Shown piece after piece: positions 13,865 through 21,991 of a stretch of DNA of 36,708 nt. The notes beneath the pieces were generated by a model. It made no database searches, was not told the DNA's origin, and was given only the letters and a program-made list of their open reading frames with translations. This stretch comes from an uncultured Acidimicrobiales bacterium (GTDB taxonomy: Bacteria > Actinomycetota > Acidimicrobiia > Acidimicrobiales > SZUA-35). Position 1 is the stretch's first letter. Each line of letters starts with the position of its first letter. The DNA is taken from positions 1-36,708 of the forward strand of contig CALJSB010000155.1 of the NCBI GenBank assembly GCA_937976305.1, read 5' to 3'. The translations under genes and the position numbers were made by a program.

Positions 13865-13972
13865 CCGTTCTGGAGGCCCCCACCGTCTAAAACGCCGCTG
13901 GGAGGCTCCAGAACGGGGTGGGTTGGGGCAAAACGTGCCCAGCGGCCCCCAGAACGGGGGTGGGTTGGGGCA
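13865..13972. repeat. Inverted and direct repeats between engB and the DUF1932 gene
   Basis: An imperfect inverted repeat (13865-13878 and 13904-13916, core CCGTTCTGGAG/CTCCAGAACGG) is followed by a direct repeat of ~23 bp at 13908-13930 and 13949-13972 (core GGGTTGGGGCA), differing by one G. There is no T-run, so this is not a classical terminator. It could serve as a factor-dependent terminator or operator for the next gene, whose ATG lies 10 nt downstream. Confidence 0.6.
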
Positions 13973-13981
13973 TAGTTGGGC

Positions 13982-14782
13982 ATGGCGACATCGGCTGGTC
14001 CAACCATTTGCATCTTCGGACTCGGCGAGGCCGGCTCGTTGATTGCGTCTGATCTTGTCGCTGCGGGTGCGTCCGTGGCCGCCTTTGACCCCGGCGACGT
14101 CGAACCGCCCGACGAAGTGACGCTGCATGAGTCAGCCAGCGAGGCCGTGACTGGCGCCGATCTCGTGATGGCGGTGACGACACCAGCTCGAGCCCCGGCC
14201 GCCTTGGCCCAATGCCTCGATGCCATCGAGAGCGGCACGGTGTACGCCGACTTGTCGACCGGATCACCGAACATGAAGCGTGGCCTCGCCCTCTCCGCCG
14301 AGCGTGCCGACGTGCTGTTTGCCGACGTCGCTCTTCTGTCGAGCATCCCTGGCGTCGGCCTGCGAGCTCGAGCGCTCGCCGCTGGCTCGGGTGGCGAACG
14401 CTACGTCGAGCTCCTCGAACCGCTCGGGGCCGACGTGACCTTTTGCGGCCCTGAGGCGGGCAAAGCGGCGAGCCGCAAATACCTCCGAGCCATCATGCTC
14501 CGAGGCTTCGGTGCTGTTGCCGTCGAGGCGCTGCAATCTGGTCACTCCGCGGACGACGTCGATTGGCTCTGGTCGAACATGACCGAAGAGATCGGGGCCG
14601 GTGGTGAGACCTGGCTTGAGGACACCGTCAACCGTCTCGGCCCGTTTGCCAAGCGTCGACGGCGCGAACTCGACAGCTGCCTGCTCTACCTCGACGACTT
14701 GGGCGTCGACCCAATCATGACTCGGTCGACGGTCGAGATGCTTCGTCGGATCGAGGCCAACGGGTTGCCAACCATTCCGTAA
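13982..14782 (+). CDS. NAD(P)-binding oxidoreductase with DUF1932 C-terminal domain
   Basis: The 266-residue protein has an N-terminal Rossmann fold of the 6-phosphogluconate/3-hydroxyisobutyrate dehydrogenase type (IFGLGEAGSLIASDL). YADLSTGSPNMKR replaces the usual substrate loop, and GPEAGKAASRKYLRAIMLRG carries the helix with the catalytic Lys position. The C-terminal half matches DUF1932. The substrate is unknown; relatives act on hydroxy acids or their phosphates. ATG 13982 is chosen over TTG 13976. The 3' end overlaps the convergent cobW-like gene by 68 nt. Confidence 0.8.
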   Translation: MATSAGPTICIFGLGEAGSLIASDLVAAGASVAAFDPGDVEPPDEVTLHESASEAVTGADLVMAVTTPARAPAALAQCLDAIESGTVYADLSTGSPNMKRGLALSAERADVLFADVALLSSIPGVGLRARALAAGSGGERYVELLEPLGADVTFCGPEAGKAASRKYLRAIMLRGFGAVAVEALQSGHSADDVDWLWSNMTEEIGAGGETWLEDTVNRLGPFAKRRRRELDSCLLYLDDLGVDPIMTRSTVEMLRRIEANGLPTIP

Positions 14783-15692
14783 CTGCTGGGTCTCCTGGTT
14801 CGGCCAGCACAACGACCGGTGAGTTCTCGCTAGCGGTCGTGCCTGAGCGGCGAATCACCTGCGAGCGACGCCCCACCAGATCGACGTCAAAAGTGCCACC
14901 CTCGATACACGGGACCGTCCCCTTGGCCCGCAGCACCGAGGGCGGCGCTGCAGCGAGCCACAACGTGAGGGCCGGCCGGTCGGCCTCGCTCAGAGGTTCG
15001 AGCTGGATGACGGTCGACTCGAGCTCCGGAGTGGTGTCGAGAGAAGGGGCCCTGGACGTGACGACGTTGCGCCCGTCATCATCCCCTTCGCCGGACATCG
15101 TGCCGAGGAGGATCGCTGGATCGACGTAGCCATCAACGACGTCGAGGACGGGTCCGGTTTGCATCTCGGCCAGACAGCGTTGGGCGTCGGCGAGATCTTC
15201 AGCCAGATCGAGCTTGGTGGCCAGGATGAGGTCGGCTCGTTCGATCTGGCGACGAATTGATGGGCCGATCCGTTTGTCATCGAGCTGCGTCACCACAGCA
15301 TCCATGTCGACCGCAACGGCAACCCCGGCCAGCTCGAACCCTGGCATGTAGGCGTACTGGGCCACACTCATCGGGTCAGCCACGCCGCTCGGCTCAATCA
15401 CCAGATGGTCTGGCGGGTCGGGCCAGTCGAGGATGGCATCGAGGGTTTCGACGAAGCTGTCGAGAAGGGCGCAACACACGCAGCCGTTCGACAGCTCGAT
15501 CACGTCGTCGGTCCGCCGGGCGATTCTGGCGGCGTCGATGTTGACTTGGCCGAAGTCGTTGACCAGCACCGCGATGCGTTGCGGCGAACGCCCATCGTCA
15601 GCAGCGCCTTCGAGTAGACGGCTGATGATCGTGGTTTTTCCGGCACCGAGGTAGCCGCCAACCACGGTGACACCGATGGGGTCGGCGGCCAC
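14715..15692 (-). CDS. CobW/COG0523-family GTPase metallochaperone
   Basis: The 325-residue G3E GTPase has Walker A GGYLGAGKT (12-20), the metal-binding C71-x-C73-C74 (ELSNGCVCCAL), VIEPSGVADP and TKLDLAEDL (G4), then a C-terminal CobW domain (LTLWLAAAPPSVLRAKG). COG0523 proteins deliver Zn, Co or other metals to client enzymes. It starts at GTG 15692, 3 nt after the amidohydrolase stop, so it shares its mRNA; the amidohydrolase, a metal enzyme, is a plausible client. No Zur box is visible. Confidence 0.85.
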   Translation of the reverse strand: MAADPIGVTVVGGYLGAGKTTIISRLLEGAADDGRSPQRIAVLVNDFGQVNIDAARIARRTDDVIELSNGCVCCALLDSFVETLDAILDWPDPPDHLVIEPSGVADPMSVAQYAYMPGFELAGVAVAVDMDAVVTQLDDKRIGPSIRRQIERADLILATKLDLAEDLADAQRCLAEMQTGPVLDVVDGYVDPAILLGTMSGEGDDDGRNVVTSRAPSLDTTPELESTVIQLEPLSEADRPALTLWLAAAPPSVLRAKGTVPCIEGGTFDVDLVGRRSQVIRRSGTTASENSPVVVLAEPGDPAVTEWLATRWPRSDEASRPSTES

Positions 15693-15695
15693 GAA

Positions 15696-17336
15696 TCAGG
15701 CGCCCTGGTGAATGCGGCCAGACAGCACGGTGCCCCACACACCGATGTCCCGAATGGCCGCCGGATCTACGGCGAGCGGGTCGGCGTCGAGAATCGCGAA
15801 GTCGGCCTTCTTGCCAGGTTCGATCGAGCCAATGTCGTGGTCGAGCTTGAGCTGTCGAGCGGCGCCGAGGGTTGCCGCTTCGAGCGCCTCGGCTGCGGTG
15901 ATGCGCTCGTCGGGGCCGAGCACCACGCCACTCGGCGTCTGACGATTCACGGCACACCACATCGTGTGGAGCGGGCCCATTGGAGTGATCGGGGCATCGG
16001 AATGGAACGCCAGCAGCACACCGGCATCCAGCGCGCTCCGGCAGGCGTTCATGCCTGCAGCACGATCCTCACCGACGGTCATGGTCCGGTGCTGATCTCC
16101 CCAGTACCAGAGATGGTTGGTGAAAAGGTTGGCGGCCACGCCCAACGAGGCCATTCGCTGGAACTGATCTGGATGGGCCAGTTGGCAATGCTGTGACGTG
16201 TGGCGATGATCCCAACGAGGAGTGTCGGCCAGCACCGTCTCGACGGCGTCGAGAAACACATCGAGTGCTTCGTCGCCGTTGGTGTGGCAATGCACGGTGA
16301 GGCCGGCGTCGTGAAACGCTGCCATCATCCCGGCGAGCGACTCAGGCGGAAACAACCACAGGCCGTTGTCGACATTGGCTTGGGGCAGGTAGCCGGGGGA
16401 GCGGAGGCGAGCCGTGTAGCCCTGAATCGAGCCATCCAGGATGATTTTGACCACGCCGAATCGAAGCCGGTCACTCTGCGACTCCATTCGCTCGAGGACC
16501 TGCGCCGCCAGTTCAGCGCCGCCACCCGAGTTGCCCTGTGCTGCCATCATCAGACGTAGCGGAAAGCTGTCGTCACTTGTTTCGGCCGCCCACGTGTCCC
16601 AGTCCTTTGATGGTGAGGTGCCCAGATCGGTTGCCGTGGTGACGCCAACATTGCGAGCGATGCGAGCAAAGTCCCACATCGAGGCCGGCTCGCTCAAGGG
16701 TCGCAGAATGCCGAGGAAGCCTGACCGGGCCAGCATCATCGCTGCTGGCTCCTGCAGTTCGCCGTTGGGGTAGCCGTCCGGTCCCTTTGGGATGCCCTCG
16801 GCCGGATGGTCGGGGCCGATCCCGCTGGCCTCGAGCATCGCTGTGTTGACCGTAGCGAGGTGGCCGCTTGCGTGAAACACAAAGATGGGCCTGGTCTCTG
16901 AGACCGCATCGAGATGGTGGCGGTTCAATCGCTCACCGGGGAAGTAGATCGGATCGAGGCCCCAGGCCAGAAGTGGTTGGCTCGGGTCCTCGAGCGCCTG
17001 TTCAAACGTGCTGAGCCGGTCCACCACTGAGGTGATGCTGTCGCAGCCCTCCCACAGTTCACCGTCCGGCGAGCTCCGGGGGTAGAAGCCGACGTATGGC
17101 GATCGCCAGATGCCGCCGGCCATGGCGTGGGAGTGCGCTTCGACGAAGCCGGGGACGATCACCTTGTCGGCGAACTGGTCATCGACGGTTGCCTCACCCC
17201 ACTGGGCAAGCGAGTCGACCGAGCCGACGGCGACGATGCGGTCGGCCTCAACAAGAACGGCCTCGGCGAGCGGATTGGGCCGCCACATCGTGCGAACGGC
17301 GCCAGCGGTGTAGATCGTGCGAGTCTGATCGCTCAT
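15696..17336 (-). CDS. YtcJ-like metal-dependent amidohydrolase
   Basis: The 546-residue amidohydrolase-3 protein carries VPGFVEAHSHAM (H-x-H metal site), VKIILDGSIQGYTA (metal-bridging Lys region), LTVHCHTNGDEALD and FHSDAPITPMGPL (metal Asp), plus the C-terminal SIEPGKKADFAILDADPL typical of the family. It probably hydrolyses an amide or cyclic C-N bond in the cytoplasm; the substrate is unknown. ATG 17336 overlaps the stop of the glutamine amidotransferase (ATGA); an in-frame ATG 18 nt upstream is less likely. It lies in an operon with the amidotransferase and CobW. Confidence 0.85.
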   Translation of the reverse strand: MSDQTRTIYTAGAVRTMWRPNPLAEAVLVEADRIVAVGSVDSLAQWGEATVDDQFADKVIVPGFVEAHSHAMAGGIWRSPYVGFYPRSSPDGELWEGCDSITSVVDRLSTFEQALEDPSQPLLAWGLDPIYFPGERLNRHHLDAVSETRPIFVFHASGHLATVNTAMLEASGIGPDHPAEGIPKGPDGYPNGELQEPAAMMLARSGFLGILRPLSEPASMWDFARIARNVGVTTATDLGTSPSKDWDTWAAETSDDSFPLRLMMAAQGNSGGGAELAAQVLERMESQSDRLRFGVVKIILDGSIQGYTARLRSPGYLPQANVDNGLWLFPPESLAGMMAAFHDAGLTVHCHTNGDEALDVFLDAVETVLADTPRWDHRHTSQHCQLAHPDQFQRMASLGVAANLFTNHLWYWGDQHRTMTVGEDRAAGMNACRSALDAGVLLAFHSDAPITPMGPLHTMWCAVNRQTPSGVVLGPDERITAAEALEAATLGAARQLKLDHDIGSIEPGKKADFAILDADPLAVDPAAIRDIGVWGTVLSGRIHQGA

Positions 17337-18052
17337 CGCGTGACCCCGCTCCATCGTAGAAAGTTCGAGATCATGCGTTCTCCGTCCGGATAGTCGTTGG
17401 TCCAGTACTCCGGATGGAACTGGGTGCCGACAATTCGCTGCTCATCGTTGATGGCCACTTGTACGGGCGTGATGGGTGTTGAGGCCAGTACGTCGAAGCC
17501 GTCTGGGGGACTTGGTACATGAAGTGAGTGAGCGTGTCGAAACACGGGGGCATCGCCAAGCCCTTCCAGCACGGGGTGCACGGCCCCGGTGTCGGACCCG
17601 CCAGCCACATGGACGTCGACGGGGAGATACCCGAACTCGATCGGTCCTCCCGCCTTTGCATCGGCTGTGGGATCGGTTGACTCGCCAACCTCGGCCACGC
17701 CTCGAGCGGGCTCGAGCGCAACAACCTCGGAGCCCAACGCTTCGGCGATGAACTGGAAACCTCCGCAGAAACCGAACATGGGAAGGTCGGTCTCTCGCAC
17801 GATTGCCCGGAGCGGGGCCAGGCTCTCTGTGCTGTAGAGCGACGGATCGGTCCCGTTGCCGCTGATGAAGATGGCCTCGACCTCGAGCTTGTCGATGAGC
17901 CCGGGGGTGACCCGGTCATAGCGGACCAGCATGCAGTGTTGGCCAGCCAAGTCTTCGAGTCGGTAGGTGATCCTCGTCCGGGCCGCGAGCAGCTTCTCTC
18001 CCCACTTCGCAGTGTGAGCCCGAGCATGTTCGTAGTCGACGAAGATGATCAC
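17333..18052 (-). CDS. Class I glutamine amidotransferase-like protein
   Basis: The 239-residue protein is a class I GATase domain with nucleophile C96 (FGFCGGFQ) and the catalytic His-x-Glu in TQFHPEYW. It resembles the GuaA glutaminase domain or stand-alone gamma-glutamyl hydrolases, without any synthetase partner nearby. The oxyanion region FISGNGTDPS has no obvious acceptor specificity. The function may be hydrolysis of a gamma-glutamyl compound, which would fit the downstream amidohydrolase. GTG 18052 follows a -10 box by 6 nt. First gene of a three-gene operon. Confidence 0.8.
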   Translation of the reverse strand: MIIFVDYEHARAHTAKWGEKLLAARTRITYRLEDLAGQHCMLVRYDRVTPGLIDKLEVEAIFISGNGTDPSLYSTESLAPLRAIVRETDLPMFGFCGGFQFIAEALGSEVVALEPARGVAEVGESTDPTADAKAGGPIEFGYLPVDVHVAGGSDTGAVHPVLEGLGDAPVFRHAHSLHVPSPPDGFDVLASTPITPVQVAINDEQRIVGTQFHPEYWTNDYPDGERMISNFLRWSGVTR

Positions 18053-18058
18053 GGCTGG

Positions 18059-18064
18059 AGGCTA
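18059..18064 (-). promoter_or_regulatory. Leaderless -10 box for the GATase-amidohydrolase-CobW operon
   Basis: TAGCCT on the minus strand ends 6 nt before GTG 18052, with no Shine-Dalgarno. It faces the helD promoter across ~90 bp. Confidence 0.55.
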
Positions 18065-18152
18065 CTCACCGGGCGATCGGGTGGGAGGTGAGCGTCCTTG
18101 GGCCGAGCGCAGCCGCAGCCGAGGTTGGTCCAGTGAGAAGGCCTGTGGCATC

Positions 18153-18158
18153 TATCCT
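18153..18158 (+). promoter_or_regulatory. Leaderless -10 box for helD
   Basis: TATCCT ends 7 nt before GTG 18166. It supports that start over the in-frame GTG at 18088. Confidence 0.55.
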
Positions 18159-18165
18159 GATCGCT

Positions 18166-20586
18166 GTGGCGACATCACCATCATCGGCTTCCGGAGACGG
18201 CTCCATCGAAGACGGACTCGCCGCTGAGCGGTTGGTGATTGCCGAGATTGCTGCTGCCCACGAGCGCGAGCTCGGCCGGGCCCGCAGGGTGGCCGAGGGC
18301 CTGGCTGCTGAGGCCGCCGAAATGACCGAAGAGGGCATTCGCGACATCTTCGATGACGACGCCGAGGCTGATGCTGCGGTCGAAGCTGCACTGGTGCGAC
18401 AAACCTCGGATCGGGCCATGCACGCAGCTCGTCGCGTCGCCGAACTCGAAGCTCAAGGTGAGGCACTTGCCTTTGGTCACTTCACCAATGACGACGAGCG
18501 TCTCTACATCGGTCGGATGACTGTCCTCGACGGTGACGATGCGCTGCTCGTCGATTGGCGCGCTCGTGCGTCAATCCCGTTCTACCGGGCGACGCCGCTC
18601 GACAGCTTGGGTGTCCGGCATCGTCGTCATCTGCAGTTCGACGCCGCGGAGCAAACACTCATCGGCTACTCCGACGAGGTCTTCGACCTCGAAACGCTTG
18701 ACGCCGCTCGTGGCCCTGGTGGTGGAGGTCTTCGAGGCGAGGCGGCGATCTTGGCGTCGGTGTCGGCCCCGACTCAGGAGCAGATGCGGTCGGTCGTTGC
18801 CACGATCCAATCCGAACAAGATGCGGTTATCCGAGCCTCGAGCGACGGACCCCTTGTTGTCCAGGGGGCACCGGGCACCGGGAAGACCGTGGTGGCGCTT
18901 CATCGGGCTGCCTATCTGCTGTACGACCAGCGGGCTGCGCTCGCCGACTCTGGTGTGCTCATCGTGGGGCCGAGCAACGAGTTCCTGCGCTACATCAGTG
19001 GTGTGTTGCCGTCGCTTGGCGAGTCTGGCGTCGTGTCGGTCACGGCCAACAAGCTCTACCCGGGCATCCTCCTCGGCGGCACGGAAGCTCCCGAAGTCGC
19101 ACGACTGAAGGGAAGCGAGCCCATGGCCAGTTTCCTGGCGGCTGCGGTGAAGGATCGTCAGCGCCGCCCGAAGGCACCGCTCGACGTCTACTTCGGCTCG
19201 GCCCGGGTCCGGATTTCGGTCGAAAAGGCCCAACAGATCTTCGATCGGGCAAGACGACATCGATCACACAACGACGGAGCGGACGAGTTCCGATCGCTCA
19301 CGCTCGATGCCTTGACGGCGGAAGTCTTCAACCCCGCCTTTGATGCCCAGGGCGGTGGCAATGCCGATGCCCGTGCGTCGTTCAAGCAGTCGTCGGCGGT
19401 CGAGGCGTTCCTTCTCGGTCACTTCCCGCCCCTCACGCCCGAGCGTGCTCTGCGCGATCTGTTCGGCTCGCGGGCCCTCGTGCGGTCTGCGGCGAGACAG
19501 GCCGGCATCGACATGGCCGTAGCTGATGTGCTGGTGCGAGATCGGGTTGCTGAAGACGAGATTGAGAACATTCGCTGGACCAACGGAGACGTTGGGCTGC
19601 TCGACGAGCTTCACGGGCTGCTTGGTGGCTCGATGGGCCAGACCGAAGAAGAACGGGCTCGAGTTCGTGACGCCATCGACGAGTTCGAGTTGGCTCGCCG
19701 AAGCGACGATGTCGAACCCATCTCGTTGCCCGAGTTCGACGACCTGGTCGAACTCGACGACGACCCTGACGAGTTCGAGATCATGGCCTTTGAGGACATT
19801 GCCGAGCTCACTGAGGTCGAAGAAGAAGGCGCTGTTGTCAATCGAAACCCTGATGACCGCTACGTGGCCGAAGACGACGACGATGACGAGCCGGTCCGCG
19901 AGCTCGAGCTCGCCGGCGCGGATGATCTCGACGAAGCAGGCTCCACCGTTGTAGAGCTCGCCTTCGGCCAGCGCTCATGGCGGTTCGGCCACGTCATCGT
20001 TGACGAAGCGCAGGACCTGACCCCTATGGAGTGGCGCATGGTGGTGCGGCGGGCCAAAGGGGGTTCGATGACCATCGTTGGTGATCTGGCGCAGCGCTCG
20101 ATCGGAAAACCCGGCACGTGGCGTCAGCACCTGCCCGCCGCGATCGCAGAGTTCGACTACCAAGAACTCACCATCAACTATCGATCGCCCGCAGAAGTGA
20201 ATCGATTGGCGGCGCAGGTCTTGACCGAGCTCGCTCCCGACCTCACGCCAGCGACGTCGATCCGATCATCGGGCTATGAGCCGGTGGTCGTTCACGTTGG
20301 ATCGCTCGACCAAGACCTGAAGAGTGTTGTCGCCGATGCGTCGTCTGATGAGGGCACCACCGGTGTCGTTGGTTTCAACCTCGACGAAGAACATGGGCAG
20401 GGCGAGGTGTTCGTCCTCAACCCGTGGCAGGCGAAGGGACTCGAGTTCGAGACGGTTGTGGTTGTTGAACCCAGCCGCTTCCTGAAAGAACCCGGCGGGT
20501 TGAGTTTGCTCTACGTCGCCATTACTCGAGCAACAAGCCAGCTTGTGATCGTCCACGAAGACGAGCTGCCAGACGTGTTGACCTGA
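18166..20586 (+). CDS. helD: HelD-like UvrD-family ATPase (RNA polymerase recycling)
   Basis: The 806-residue superfamily 1 protein has an N-terminal coiled coil (VIAEIAAAHERELGRARRV), then YIGRMTVLDGDDALLVDWRA. Walker A is GAPGTGKT (234-241), Walker B is VIVDEAQDLTPMEW, and SF1 motifs appear at TIVGDLAQRS, INYRSPAEVN, LNPWQAKGLEFE and LLYVAITRA. HelD binds RNA polymerase and frees stalled enzyme from nucleic acid. A long acidic segment (roughly residues 510-590, rich in Asp/Glu) sits before motif II, where HelD proteins carry lineage-specific inserts that reach into the polymerase channel. GTG 18166 is preferred because of the -10 box 7 nt upstream. Confidence 0.9.
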   Translation: MATSPSSASGDGSIEDGLAAERLVIAEIAAAHERELGRARRVAEGLAAEAAEMTEEGIRDIFDDDAEADAAVEAALVRQTSDRAMHAARRVAELEAQGEALAFGHFTNDDERLYIGRMTVLDGDDALLVDWRARASIPFYRATPLDSLGVRHRRHLQFDAAEQTLIGYSDEVFDLETLDAARGPGGGGLRGEAAILASVSAPTQEQMRSVVATIQSEQDAVIRASSDGPLVVQGAPGTGKTVVALHRAAYLLYDQRAALADSGVLIVGPSNEFLRYISGVLPSLGESGVVSVTANKLYPGILLGGTEAPEVARLKGSEPMASFLAAAVKDRQRRPKAPLDVYFGSARVRISVEKAQQIFDRARRHRSHNDGADEFRSLTLDALTAEVFNPAFDAQGGGNADARASFKQSSAVEAFLLGHFPPLTPERALRDLFGSRALVRSAARQAGIDMAVADVLVRDRVAEDEIENIRWTNGDVGLLDELHGLLGGSMGQTEEERARVRDAIDEFELARRSDDVEPISLPEFDDLVELDDDPDEFEIMAFEDIAELTEVEEEGAVVNRNPDDRYVAEDDDDDEPVRELELAGADDLDEAGSTVVELAFGQRSWRFGHVIVDEAQDLTPMEWRMVVRRAKGGSMTIVGDLAQRSIGKPGTWRQHLPAAIAEFDYQELTINYRSPAEVNRLAAQVLTELAPDLTPATSIRSSGYEPVVVHVGSLDQDLKSVVADASSDEGTTGVVGFNLDEEHGQGEVFVLNPWQAKGLEFETVVVVEPSRFLKEPGGLSLLYVAITRATSQLVIVHEDELPDVLT

Positions 20587-20621
20587 ACACGTCGCAACTG
20601 AGTGGCCTCTGGGTTGGTGGT

Positions 20622-21887
20622 CTAGCGGGGATCGCTGCGCAGCCGGTCGAGAAGCTCGGCGACGACCGCTTCTGGCGGTTGGCCGTCGGTGGGAACCGAT
20701 TCGAACGCCCCGTAGACGTCGGCCCGCTCGGCCAACAGCTCACTGACCCGCTGTGCTGGGTCTGGCCCAGCGAGAAGTGGCCGGTCATCTCCGGTGCCCA
20801 CTCGCTTGATGATCTCGTCAGGCGAGGCAGTCAACGTGAAGACTCGTCCGGCGTCAACGAGAAGCCGCTGACTCTCTGGGTCGAGCATCAGCCCACCGCC
20901 AGTTGCAACAACACCGCTTGCCTCGGCAGCGACTGAGGTTGCGACCTGACGCTCCAAGTCTCTGAAGTGCTCTTCGCCGTGCGTGGCAAAGATCTCCTTG
21001 ATCGCTCCGTGTTCTGATTCGATCTCGGCATCGGTATCGATGAACGCAACGTCGAGCACGCTCGCTAGTTCCCGGCCGATCGTGCTCTTGCCCGTTCCCA
21101 TGAAGCCCGTCAGCACCACAAGTGGGCGGATTGCCTTGAGAATCCGGTCCCGTGTCGTCGACCACACCTCATGGTCGGGATCAATGAGCTCCATGTGGGC
21201 GATGCCCTCGAACTCGTCGTAACTCGGTGCGATGGGAGAGGCGTTGGCCTTTTCTACATAGGCCCGCACGTGGTCAACAGGCACCGCTTCGTCGGCTGTG
21301 CCTTGCATGATCGCTTGGCGGCATCGATCGTTTGCCGAGTTGAGGAGCGCTGCAGGTGATGCCTCGTTGTAGCGGTCGGGCACTTCCGAAGGAGTTCCGC
21401 CAAGCAGGTCGCTGATGGCACCGTTGCCGACTTCGTTGACCCAGCCGTCGTGTAGATCGCTGACCGGAGCCAATCCCAGCGCGAGCGAGGTGTTGATCTG
21501 CAGACGCCCTGACATGGTCGACCAGAGGGCCAGATGGCCACCGGCGCTGTGGCCAACCACTGCGTGGCGACCGAGATCGAGATCGTGCTCACCGGCGATG
21601 ACGCCGAGATGATGCAGGGCATCGATCACGTCGTCGCCAGTACCCGGCCAACCTCCTCCTTCGTGGCCGACTCTTCGATATTCGATGTTCCACACGGCGC
21701 AGCCGTCATTTGTGAGGGATGCAGCCATTGGATCCATCAGGTCCAGCGCCCATTTCGAGCGCCAGAATCCACCGTGAATGAGCGTGAGGACCGGCCGCCC
21801 GGCGGCAGGGGCTGCTCGGTCGGGCAACCACAGCTGGCCGAAGTGGTGGACTCCTGCCCCGTACGGAATGGTCAGCGGCGTGGGCAC
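20622..21887 (-). CDS. Fusion: alpha/beta hydrolase (kynurenine formamidase-like) + shikimate kinase
   Basis: This is one unbroken 421-residue frame. Residues 1-~250 are an alpha/beta hydrolase with oxyanion motif H38-GGFW, nucleophile S114 (VVGHSAGG), an acid in GTADEAVPVD and a His in EGIAHMELIDP; the HGGFW motif recalls kynurenine formamidases. Residues 256-421 are a complete shikimate kinase: P-loop GFMGTGKST (261-269), D284/D286 (FIDTD), R309 (FRDLE), GGG 330-332 and R369 (DDRPLL). Shikimate kinase phosphorylates shikimate in aromatic amino-acid synthesis. The fusion partner is unusual; no other aro gene is nearby. The GTG start follows a -10 box by 6 nt. Confidence 0.85.
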   Translation of the reverse strand: MPTPLTIPYGAGVHHFGQLWLPDRAAPAAGRPVLTLIHGGFWRSKWALDLMDPMAASLTNDGCAVWNIEYRRVGHEGGGWPGTGDDVIDALHHLGVIAGEHDLDLGRHAVVGHSAGGHLALWSTMSGRLQINTSLALGLAPVSDLHDGWVNEVGNGAISDLLGGTPSEVPDRYNEASPAALLNSANDRCRQAIMQGTADEAVPVDHVRAYVEKANASPIAPSYDEFEGIAHMELIDPDHEVWSTTRDRILKAIRPLVVLTGFMGTGKSTIGRELASVLDVAFIDTDAEIESEHGAIKEIFATHGEEHFRDLERQVATSVAAEASGVVATGGGLMLDPESQRLLVDAGRVFTLTASPDEIIKRVGTGDDRPLLAGPDPAQRVSELLAERADVYGAFESVPTDGQPPEAVVAELLDRLRSDPR

Positions 21888-21893
21888 CGCAGG

Positions 21894-21899
21894 ATCGTA
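21894..21899 (-). promoter_or_regulatory. Leaderless -10 box for the hydrolase/shikimate kinase gene
   Basis: TACGAT on the minus strand ends 6 nt before GTG 21887. Confidence 0.55.
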
Positions 21900-21991
21900 G
21901 TGCCGTCGTTGGCAGTGCGTATGTCCCAGAAAGAGAGCGTACGTCCAAGAAACAACGCAAGGGAGAGCACCGGGGCGCCGATAGAGGTCCT

